Source: Anisus vortex
Taxonomy: Eukaryota > Mollusca > Gastropoda > Planorbidae
Direction: 5' to 3'
NCBI GenBank assembly: GCA_949126835.1
Contig: OX421497.1
Coordinates: 4,271,024 to 4,335,023, forward strand
DNA length: 64,000 bases
Shown: positions 1 through 11,000 of the stretch, piece after piece
Layout of the letters: the number at the start of each line of letters is the position of its first letter
Numbering within the stretch: the first letter of the stretch is position 1
Made by a program: the position numbers and the translations under genes
Notes under the pieces: generated by a model
The model's database searches: none
What the model was told of the DNA's origin: nothing
What the model saw: the letters and a program-made list of their open reading frames with translations, nothing else

Positions 1-180
1 TGCTTCAAGAGGGTGTTAACCGCTTGTCCGATTAAGGATCGTCCGTATAATTAAGTCGTCCACAAAAAGAGCCCATTCTCCCCCTCTTTTTATGGCCTTT
101 GTTTCCGCTTTTGGTCCATAAGCTATGTGGTAAGCACAGTATACCAATCCAGATGGTAGACCGCATTTAGAATTCTGAAA
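1..180 (-). mobile_element. Possible decayed LINE reverse-transcriptase palm fragment
   Basis: On the minus strand GLPSGLVYC is followed after about 30 residues by ALFVDDLII, which fits the G-P-G...Y-x-DD palm arrangement with FVDD in place of YADD. It ends at a stop. The match is short. Confidence 0.35.
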
Positions 181-249
181 CAACCTTTTAAACACACCAT
201 ATACAAACCTTTAAAAACACACCCTTTGAACAAGCTTTAAAAAACGATT

Positions 250-330
250 TTAACCCTTCCCGTACCGACCTACTTTTATCTATGCTACCTTCAGTTCCGC
301 TATATACGCGCCCGGGACTGTAAGGGTTAA
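250..330 (+). mobile_element. Tiny TTAA-flanked MITE (piggyBac-like), copy 1
   Basis: TTAA, then a 73-bp core that starts CCCTT and ends AAGGG, then TTAA. It is nearly identical, in opposite orientation, to 42725-42805. TTAA duplication plus CCCT-type ends is the hallmark of piggyBac-group elements. Confidence 0.65.
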
Positions 331-403
331 GATCAACCTTTAAAAATAAATCTGTTAAATACCAAGCTTTGACAAAACATTTCTAAAGAATCCTTTCAAG
401 CAA

Positions 404-505
404 ATTTGATGCGTATCAATACTAGCTGTCTGAATTTCATGAATTACATATTTTTTAAAGCTTTCTTGCGAGCCACAAATATCCACTTAATGGGCAGCAT
501 GTCCC
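404..505 (+). repeat. Fragment related to the hAT-like element at 39754-40346
   Basis: AAATTTGATGCGTATCAATA and the following CTGTCTGAATTTCA block match 39940-40050. The flanking region 505-600 shows nothing recognisable. Confidence 0.5.
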
Positions 506-604
506 TGTTTGCAATTGTCTGTAATAAAACACACTCCCACTTTTTTAGTTGTTGCTTGTAGGAATGACCCGTATAAGATTTGAAAGAAAAATTTAAATTA
601 TGTT

Positions 605-695
605 TTTGAGTGGGCGTATATGATAAGCGTAGGACGCAATACTATTCATTAAAGAGGAAGAGCCTGTAACAGCTAAGATAAGAAGATATACCCGT
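605..695 (+). repeat. Decayed LINE-J 3' tail
   Basis: GATAAGCGTAGGACGCAATA, a hairpin-like AAAGAGGAAGAGCCTGTAAC and a TAAGATAAGAAGATA run correspond to the 3' end of the LINE at 50440-51330. Confidence 0.55.
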
Positions 696-785
696 AGGCG
701 TTTAGTGAACCGAAAGAAAAAAAATGTTAAAATGTCTCATTCACCAGTTCATTCAAACCTTAGCGTGAATTCTCGGGCCAGTCGA

Positions 786-876
786 CCGATGATAACTTGA
801 TATGGATAACTTGATATTGATAAATTTATATTGATAACTTTATATTGATAACTTTATATTGATAACTTTATATTGC
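786..876 (+). repeat. Short tandem repeat, unit about 14-15 bp
   Basis: GATAACTTGATAT or GATAACTTTATATT repeated six times. Confidence 0.85.
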
Positions 877-1174
877 GATCACACATGATACACAGTCCTT
901 TCCACTTCAGGGATAGGCATAACTATTTGTGTTGAACATAAGTTCAATAATCACACGTCTTGAGTCCGCTCCCAGAAAGTCAGACACAGAAACAGGGCCG
1001 GCCCAATGGTGGAATGCATGCACGCTTAGCACAAACCATGGAACGATGATTTTCTACTTATTACAAGCCAGAGGATAAGTGTACATCTTGTCAGAACGTG
1101 TCCACTTTGTACAATTCATGGAACGAATGCCCACTTTGTACAAGACATGGTTTCATTGTACACTTAAAAAAAAC

Positions 1175-1955
1175 AACATTCAATGAATGTTCAATTTCTA
1201 AAAAACATGAAATCGATTGTCCTTTGTACACTTTAAACTAATCATGGAATGAGAACTCACTGTTCACCTTGGAACCTTGGAAAAAATGCAATTTTCGTAC
1301 AAACTACAAATGCAATGATCTTCTAGTTTCTAATGCCACCACACTTAATTTGAATACTTATAGTGTAGTTCCACACTTAATTTGAATACTTATAGTGTAG
1401 TTTTGTGTAAGTAAAAGTAAGTTAAGTACCGGTCGGACCAAATTGATCCATACGTCCGGTAAAGCAGCGTTAACCAGTTTCTGTGGCCATACTAAGTGAT
1501 TGTGTGGCCAGCACTATGCACAGCCGCCTCTACTTTACCCCAACTAAGGTCAGGTACACATCAGAGCTGGGTAGAATCAGGAACACCCTCCAGACCCGGA
1601 AAAAATCCTAGCCTGCACCAGGGTACGAACCTAGGACCTTCGGTACGCCAGTCGAACGCGCAGCCGCTCGGCCAAAGTGCCCCCTATGCAATTAATGAAC
1701 ACTTTGTTAAAACAATGAAATGTATGTTCAATTTGTAAAAAAACATGGAATCGATTGTCCTTTGTACAAATCATAGTATGATTGTCCACTTTAAAATAAT
1801 CATGGAATGAATATTCACTTTGTGTATCATGGAATACAAAACTCACTTTGCGCGAACGCTTGGAAACAAAATGTCGTTTTCGTTTTAACCGCAACTGCAA
1901 TGATATTCTAGTTTCTAAAGTAACCATACTTAATTTGAATACGTGCTTGTAGCTT
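1175..1955 (+). repeat. Diverged direct duplication split by a SINE, upstream of the MCT-like gene
   Basis: 1175-1395 and 1690-1955 share ATCGATTGTCCTTTGTACA, AATCATGGAATGA, TTCTAGTTTCTAA and CACTTAATTTGAATAC blocks in the same order. A minus-strand SINE (1424-1686) separates them. The CACTTAATTTGAATACTTAT block is itself doubled at 1339-1402. The stretch lies just 5' of the gene and may include its promoter, which I could not identify. Confidence 0.65.
1424..1686 (-). mobile_element. tRNA-derived SINE-A, copy 1 (near full length)
   Basis: On the minus strand there is an A-box region (GGCCGAGCGGCTGCGCG), a B box (GGTTCG-like), the family body with CAGAGCTGGGTAGA (complement) and the 3' GTCCGACCGGTAC. 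The family recurs about 15 times in the window. Confidence 0.85.
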
Positions 1956-2083
1956 ACTTTTGTTGTTTTATGTGTAATAGTTTTTAAATTTTTCTTTTTG
2001 TCAAATCACTTTAGAATCTCCACAGTTTGAACTATTTTCCACAAAAGTCTGGATAGTCAGAGTCAAGTAGACAAGGCCCAGAA

Positions 2084-5000
2084 ATGACCAGTTCAAAGAG
2101 TGGACAGCCTATGGATAGGGGTTGGTCTTGGGTCATATGTTTCGGTTAGTTCTCATTTTACTACTTACTTAACAACAAAAACTTGAAACATATAGGTTGG
2201 TGTTACTATTCTAAATTTTAGGAGTAATATTTTTTTTTAAAGTTTATGAGGAAAATCAAATTTGCTAAATAGTAGAGACCTTTAGTGATACTGTAGTTAA
2301 CTAAATATGAATACTTTTCAGCTGGTATTTCTTTTGGTTTATTCTTCTTCTTCTATTAGCCTGTCTGCAGAGCTGTTTGCTCTCTTGCAGAACAAACTGT
2401 GTTTAGTAACTGTCTGTGTAGAGGCCATTGACCTAATAAATTTTAATATACATAATTAAAAATCCTTTTTTATTAACTTTGAACAAATTTCTGGTTGTTA
2501 TGAAGGGGTCTAACTCCACTTTCGGAAAATTATTGAACCTTGTCCCGTCATCCTATTGGTCTGCAACTTGGCACATTGACGTTAAGCCCTTGTCAGCAAA
2601 TTATACAAAATTTTCAGCCACAACCCCAATCCCCAAGCATATAATGCTATCTACAAATTAATTCGGTTCTGTATTTGTATAACATAGTGTTTGTTTTGTC
2701 TATAACTGTTGACATTAAATATTACTACAGCATTAAGGTTTTCAGTGAATTTTTTTTTCATTTATAATCCTAACATATGCTTTTATATTAACCTCGCTTT
2801 TTTGTCTTAGGCCTACAATGTCTGTTGTCAAATGGCAGACGTCAGATGTAAAGAATCACCTATCCCAAGTCGGACGGATAAATAAAAATGCTTTTAATAG
2901 ATTTATACAAAAAAAAGCTTTGTTTGTAGGAGTTGTTTAATTACTAATAAGCTTATAATTCCCCTTTCAGCTAGTTTCCTGTGCTACTTTTTAATTGGGA
3001 TGTCAGGTCAGGCGTTGTCAGTTTTATTCTTAGAATTGACCATTAAATTCAAAGCCAGCCTCACTGTGACGTCACTGAGCATAATGATACAGATTCTCTT
3101 CCTCAGCATATCATGTATGTATCCAATGTTATTCATAGGGCTATCACGTTTTACCGCGGCCCGCGGAAATTCACTTCATGCCACGGAATTTAAGCTTTTG
3201 CCGCGGTCTACAGAATTCAACTAGCTGCCGAGCTGAATAAATCTCACTACAATGACATTAAAAATTATAAAATTATTGGTCGCAATAAAAAAAAATTCCG
3301 TTAATATTACTAAGATTGTAAAGAATTTCAGGACGTAAAGCTTTTCTATCTTATATAATATAGAATACGTCTGAGTCTGTGACACTTGAGGTGAAAAGTG
3401 TTCAATTTCCTTTCCTGCCAGGAATATGAGCACATGTCTCACTAACCTACAGCAAGCTGCACAACACGCAAGTTCGTTAGTCTAGTGGTTTAATGGAGCG
3501 AGTAAGAAGCGGGTTCATCCAGACTCGTTTTTTCTCAGCCTCGCCATAGTGCCCACTGCCTTAGCTATCCTACTGTTGATTTCCCCATCTAGGAGAACAC
3601 CTTTTGACATGTTTGACCCAAGGTAGCTCAACTCGTCATCTACTTAGTGAAGAGGCTTAAAATGGAAAACCCCCAGGAATTAATGGCAAACCGGCAGAAA
3701 TAATAAAGACCAGCAAGTCAATTCTGATTCCAGAACTTCATGAACTTATCGGTCTGTGCTGGAAATCGGGCTATGTTCCCACAAGATATGCGCGACGCAA
3801 GTATAAAGGGGGCCGCAGCGATTGTAATAGTTACAGAGGAATCTCCCTCTTGAGCATAGTTGGTAAGATCTTCGCAAGAGTAGCGCTATCAAGGCTGCAA
3901 GTACCGGCACCCAATGCGGTTTCAGAAGTGGCAGATCTACAATTCCTCCGTACGACTGCTACAAGAGAAGTTTCGAGAGATGAACAAGACATTTATCACG
4001 CCTATAACTAGGCCTAATGTTGGACAACTAAAAATAAAAAAAAATTAACATTGGTTTTATTTGGTTTGGATTAATTTCATACTGTGTTTTAGATCTAGTA
4101 CCGCGATACGGTTGGGGGGGGGGGCATGGTGGCCGTGCGGCAGCGCGTTCGGGTGACGTACTGAAGGGTTCGAATCCTGGTGCAGGCTAGGATTTTTTTC
4201 CAGGGTCTGGAGGGGGTCTTTGAGCCTATACCCATCTCTGACAGGTACCTGACCTTATATTTGGGGTAATGTAAAAGGCGGCTGGCCACACATCATTCAC
4301 CTTTACCTCGCCACGGTATACAGCATGATTTGAATTAGTGTGTTTACGATTTTTTTTTTACCGCGGTAAATCGTAGGCCCTAGTTATATTTTAAACAATA
4401 TAAAAGAACTATTAGTACTCAAGCACATAAATATAGGCCTACTAATAAAATAGTCATGCATGCACACGCACTATCAATGTCTATCCTAGCCTACCATTTA
4501 TCATACAAGAAAGAGTATCATGTATAAGGATTCAACTATTGTTTGCAAACACGTATTTAAGGATTCAACTATTGTTTGCAAACACGTATTTAAGGATTCA
4601 ACTATTGTTATAAGACATGGGAGTTTTAATTTTGGTGTAAAAAAATGTCCTTACTTTTTTCTTTCCATATCAACACAGCCATTGTGTCCGTCAGCATTCT
4701 GGTACCGAGATTCGGTGAACGGACAGTGACGGTCATATCAGGCGTAGTTTTCGCTGGATGTTCAGTTGGCTGTGCCATATCACCCAACATAGTTGTCTTC
4801 ATAGTATTCTGCGCAATCCAAGGTCAGTACATCTCCACTCACCGTAATTCGTATTTTGTTTTAAGTAGTACATACATATACCATTCGGCTTACAGGGTTA
4901 CAAAAGATACAAAAGAAGTTTTAGACTTTAGAGAACACATATAAGACTGGTTTTTACTTTAGAGCCCCCCCCCCCCCGCCCCCCCCCCCGTTCCCCCCCC

Positions 5001-8000
5001 CCCCCCCCGTTTTCTCCCGGTCAATAATTCAGTCTATGAAGTTTTCTTTATTCACCTTTGGGGGAGGCGGGGGGGGGGGGAAGTAAACAAGACACTCTGA
5101 GATAGGCCTATATTTACGATTCTCACTAGTCACTGTTGACTGCAACATATATAGATCTAATTCACTCACTTTATAGGCTATAGTTTGTTGATTGTCAAAG
5201 TGATTTAGAATAACATACAATGTACATAAGATTTAGATTGTCAATAGTCTACTGATTTGTACATCTGTATATTATGCCAATGTTTTATACACATTTAAGC
5301 TTCTACTTTATTATCTCCCTTTAGATTCTTATGAAATTCGTTTAAACACCATTTTAGGTACCGGTAACTATTTCTAAAGACTAACATTATTGTAATGAAA
5401 TGTCTTGTTGTTTATTATGTAGTATTATTGTTAGTTTAAATATTATTAACAAGAAGGAGGCAATTAGTCAAGCCAACTGTTTGCTAAGTTTTAATACAAC
5501 ATGATACAGAAGCTTAACACGAACAGCTGACTGTGGAAAGCAACAATTATTTTAATAATACTAATACACATTCAAGGGCGACAGGAAATAGCAAGGCAAG
5601 CACAATAGCTAGATACCGAAAGACACAAGAACAATAACTAAATAACGAAACATTCTCACTACATATACAGGTATAGTTGTTCAAGTCCTACACAAGCAGC
5701 AAACAATTAGTTTAATTTGAACCTTACTTTATTTCCTTAAGGGTTGTGTTTTGGAGCAGTGCTGGTTCCGGTCATTGGTATTCTGGGATTCTACTTCAAC
5801 CGACGGCGCTCCTTGGCAATGAGTATCAGCAGCAGTGGCCTCTGCGTGTCCACCATAGTGGCCCCGCCCTTCATCCGGGCCCTAATGGAGGCGTACGGCC
5901 TGCAGGGTACCTTCCTGTTCCTTGCTGGCGTGGAGCTGAACATGGTAGTGGCTGGGATGCTTCTGAGACCAATCAGCAGCTACAGGTATACGGTTGCAAA
6001 CTAGAAATGAGACGTATCAAATGAGAGTTGAGAAGAAAACACATAGTTGAGAATGGGCCAATGGGTAGAAGGTCCAAAGGTCGAAAGTTTACAAAAAGTA
6101 ATCCCATCTGACCAAATTGTTTGCGCGAGGCTTTCATTAGTCTTCGTGGCCACGGCATTCTTTGGGGATTGTGTGGTCATCTGAATTCCCAGCCACCTTT
6201 ACTTTTCCCTAAATAATATCAGTTACCCATCAAAACTGGGTAAACTCAGGAACACTCTTCGAACCCAGGACTTTCGGTATGCCAGCTGAATGTAGTGTGA
6301 ATATAAAAAAAGAATTAGTAAAATATTAATATTATACAATGTAGATCTGTGAGTCAAAAGAAGCAGCGTTTATATATTATGTCAGTGGTCATGGCAAAAG
6401 TGTGGAGAGCTCAATCTATACTTTTCACTATCTAATGTCAGGTACACGGAGCTAGGAAGACTAATGGACTACTGCCCTCCCCCAACCCACCCGAAGACCC
6501 TATGCAAAAAACAACAACAAAAAACACTGATGTTAATCTAGATAACTAGATATTCATACGCGAGACCTGTTCAACGGGACGATCCATTAGGCCACCGCGG
6601 TGTATAGAGTGGTAGAGGTTTAGATAAACAATCTTTTCACTAAATAATATACTAAATTTCGCTGAGTGTGTTTTATTAAATAGATTTTCAAATTACGTTT
6701 CAGAACAGCTGGGAGCATGAGGAAAAAATTGCTCAGTGACACACCAGACCAAAATGGCGCATTTCCTACGAACGAGACACTACAACATCACCAGAATTCT
6801 TCTCAACCCGACGTGATACTAAACCAAACCCTAACCTCTGCCTCCAATCCGGGTTCAGAATCCGACGAGCACAGCTCGGACCAGGCCAACGGCGTCAATG
6901 CGACAAAGGTTGAAGGTAAAAAATACAGCTTCGACAACCACACAGGCAATGAAGAGAGCGCGGGAGACTTCCCTAAAAGCAACAAGAAGCTCATCAAGGA
7001 GAGGCCAGTCTTAAAGCGGTACAACTCTGTTGTAGGGGGCGTGGAGGCGGCAGAATCCGCCATCGATACGAACCTCCTGGAGAAGAATATGGAGCCTGAT
7101 GTCGAGGGCTCCAAGAGCTGCGACAGCTGCTGCTGCGTGAAGCTACTGAAGGAAATCTTCAATCCTGAACTGTTTACGTAAGTTTAAGATTAGGGATGTT
7201 AAACGAAAACCGGAATACCGGATTCCGGTTTTGAAACCTAAAACCGGTTTTGAAAATAAAAACCGGATTTCGGTTTGTTGGTTGGAAGTTGGATGGAAAT
7301 CATGACTTCAAGTAGAAGACTTTTTTTTTGGTTCTGATTGAAATATTTTAAATAAATAATGTTGGATTCGCACAAAAGCATTCTTGAAATGCCTTGCTAA
7401 CACTATTTAGTCCTATATATTGTGTTTCTGGTGATTCCAAATACCAACTATGCCTTGTGATAAAAACAACATCAAACCAATTGTTAAGTTACAGTTACAA
7501 TTAACATGAATCTTTTTACTTGTCGGCTCATCTTTTAGATGTTCGCGCCTCTTTGATGTACGCAATAGAGAGAGGAAAACTAGCCCTTCCCTGTGACCCT
7601 GAACAATTATTCGGCTAGGCACCGCGTCTGTGCTTTATTGTTAACGGGACTATTAAATACACATTCTTTTGATTGGTGCTACGCGAAGCCTTTCAATACA
7701 GACATTATTTTACAAGTTAGCATATTATTATATGCTACTTCATATGCTTCTTAGTAGTTTGATTATGGTCAACGATAATCGGAAATTTGATTATCCCTAT
7801 TAAAAAATTTAAAGCTATTGTTGGTTTTAATCAATAAGCCCACATTTGTTTTTAGTTCTAAAGAATTTTATGGTAAAGTGTACAAAATCATATTGTATTC
7901 ACACCAATCAACCCATTGAATGCCCTGCAAACACTAATTAAGTTTGAACTACTTTTCAAATATAGCCTACCTACAAAACTACCCACATTAAGCTTTTCCG

Positions 8001-11000
8001 GCCTGTGAGTGACTTGTAATATTGCGCGGGAAGGGGGGAACCGAGATCCGGTTTTAAACCGGTTTTATAGAACCGAAAACCGGTTTTCATAAAAAAAAAA
8101 CGGTTTTAGCATCCCTATTTAAGATACTATACTTTAAAAAAAAATATTAAAAAAATGGTACTGTGTACTTTATATGTAAAAGCAACAATAACCACATAAT
8201 TATTATTTCTTTCTGTTTATATATTAAAGTTTATGTCACATGCTGTAAAGGATAGCTATTGTTGGCTTCCATCTATTTATAATATTAATATAGTCTAATC
8301 ATTTTGAACATACAGACATTTTGTTCAAAGATTAAATGACAACCTTAATTTTAATTCAACATATTATATTTTTAATAACCTCCTCCCATAGATAGAAGTA
8401 TAAAATAATAATAATAATAATTTCTGAATCATATAGAATCTAACTGTTAACATCAATACTTCTAAACGTCACTGTACAAAACTAAATATTTCCATAAATA
8501 CAAATTTTAATATGAATTTAATCTTACATAATCTTAATCTCTCTTTGTGTGTGGACTTATATATTTCAACAACTTCTTGCGAAGTGTTATATTATCTATT
8601 CTTATTAACAAATAAACAACTTTTACCCACTCACTTTTATATGCGTCTTTTCGCAACAAAATATATTTCCATACTATGATAGTTTATAGTTTATAGATTC
8701 TTCTTCTTCGATAGTTCTTCATTGAGAATCGCGTGGTAGTATGTTATGCGCCATTAAGGCCCACTGTCTCCGGTTTCAGTCTGCTTTTTTTTTCCTGAGG
8801 TACTTCCATGGCCTTTGATCAGCCAAGACCATTTGCAAGGCGGTCGTTGATTTATTTTCAAAGTTTTTCTCTTATAGATGACAGCTATCCCTGGCTAACG
8901 GTCTCATCTGTCCGGGTTTAGAGGTATGAGCACTGTCTTCGCCTTTTGCAGTCACGGCCTTGAATATAAGGCATTTTTAAAAGAGCGGCAGCGCGTTCGG
9001 CTTGCCTTCCGAAAGTCCTGGGTTCGAATCCTGGTGAAGGCTAGGATTTGTTCCCGGGACTGGAGGGTCCACCCAGCTTTGATGAGTACCTGAATTTAGT
9101 TAGGGTAAGGTAAAGGAAGTTGGGCATTGTGCTGGCCACACAATCCCCTAGTATGCCGTGGCCACAAAAACTGGTGGACGCTGCTTCACCTGCCCTATAT
9201 CAATTTAGTCCGACGGGATACTTTAATTTTATCCATACCACACGCCGTACCCTCTGTGGCGTTTTGGGGAGAAGATTAACGTCACACTCAACTAAGGAAG
9301 GTCTTAGATGTAATCCGCTCTTATAAGATACTATAATCATCTCATATGTACGTACAAACCACTGACACTATGTGCCACTATTGAATGTCTGATTGGAGTA
9401 AGAATGTGTCTTTCCTTTCTATCTCCTATAATATTTAAGATTAAAGTATTTAGCTTGCATTGAATTTTATTTACATATATGTATACGTTCTGCATGCTTA
9501 TCAGTATATTACTTATTGTTATACGATTAGTCATTGATATTAGTTCCCATTCATGTACATTATAAATGTTGTAGCACGTGTGTGTTCCTCCCCCCTCCCC
9601 GCCCCATGCCCTCGGAACAAGGCCAGGGTCATACCTGACGCAACCAAGCTAATCCCCCCCCCACCCCACAGTCTCTTCGACCAGATCACAGGAAACTCAC
9701 ATCTCAATGACGGTTCTTCCCCTGGGCAGAGAATAGGGAACTTGGAATCTTTGATGCAGGACCCCGACGGACAAGAGAGAAAACTCTGACCAACAACACA
9801 GGGCCTTCGAAGTTTCCCTACCGCCGCGTCTTCTCCCCCCCCCCCCCGCACCCCCTCCCCACTACCGTTTGGTACTTATTTTCACATGCCAATCAATCAA
9901 ATGTTGAATTGAAGAGACATGTTGACCAATCGGATACGCTATCTACTGGTCAATCTTACCCTTGCCCCTCCCCCCTCATTACAATCACGTGGGGAGTTGC
10001 AACCTAACTTGTTGTTTAACATGTAATGTAAATGTAAGTTAGTTTTAGGTCAGTCTGGCTTAAGGAGTCTCGAGGGTTGGATGCCCCGAGCTCCAATAGC
10101 ACCTAGCGGTGCTATAGTCTGTTGTAGAGTCCTTGTTAGGACTATCTGCTACATGTAGTTTAAGCCTATGATTAAATGTACACTCTTTATCACTTGTATT
10201 TGGATTGTATGAATTATGTGCTCATGTCATCAATGATTGAATACGGACTTTCACGTGAATAAAATATTCGTTGTTACAATACGCCTTGCTTATCGATTGA
10301 TAGAATACCTGTTTGTGTGACGTCCAGTGACAGTGTCAATTAGTCAACAGTTTAACTCAACCTACGTATTAACGAGCCAAACGAAACCTGGATATAAATT
10401 TGTCTTAGAATCACCTAGGAATCATCTGCACTTCGGGACCACATACCACCTAGAAAGCCTGCCTAAATCACCCCTCCCCATCACCCTGTGTACCTGCTGA
10501 GTTATCCACTAAGTCTGCACTGATAGCCTAGGCTAATTGCAGGCTCGGTGACAGAATCTTAGACCAGCACGCCACACCTGGGGGCTCGTCCGGGATTAGT
10601 TTTGCTTGACGTACATGGATAAGTACTCACGCTCAACATTGAACTCTGTGCTATGATATTCTTCACGTGATGAAAGACTGGGGGCTTAAGGTTTCATCAG
10701 GTGAGCGAACTGTGTTATTTGACTCCACTGCAAACACTCATCTATCATCGTAGAATTATACGTCAACCCTTGGTTCTGCCAATGCTATACGATTGAAATA
10801 TATCGCCTTGCCTGTTCGGATTATTTGCTGTATTACGTTTATTTGTCGGCTTCACGCCACAATAACAAAATCGCCACTCGTGTTTGGATAACTTGCTCTA
10901 TTATGTTAGATGTCGGCCAGAGCGCCACCAATAACAAAGTCGTTTCCTGCTCGGATTAGCTCCTGTACAACTCTGTACACTATATATGCTTGCCGAATGC

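Larger units (their letters stand above)
3136..4382 (+). mobile_element. hAT-like element with nested LINE and SINE pieces
   Basis: The ends are inverted: TAGGGCTATCACGTTTTACC at the left, and TACCGCGGTAAATCGTAGGC followed by CCTA at the right. Further CCGCGG motifs are subterminal. The flanks GTTATTCA and GTTATATT resemble an aged 8-bp target duplication. Inside lie a reverse-transcriptase fragment (3650-3965) and a SINE (4120-4315). It sits 21 bp after the donor of MCT exon 2. Confidence 0.65.

Noticed and set aside
6803..7162. 119-codon minus-strand ORF
   Set aside because: It is the antisense shadow of MCT exon 5.
9337..9851. Small ORFs of 65-103 codons, repeated at 12963-13476
   Set aside because: They are identical because they lie in the two LTRs. 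They change frame with poly-C length and show no protein features.
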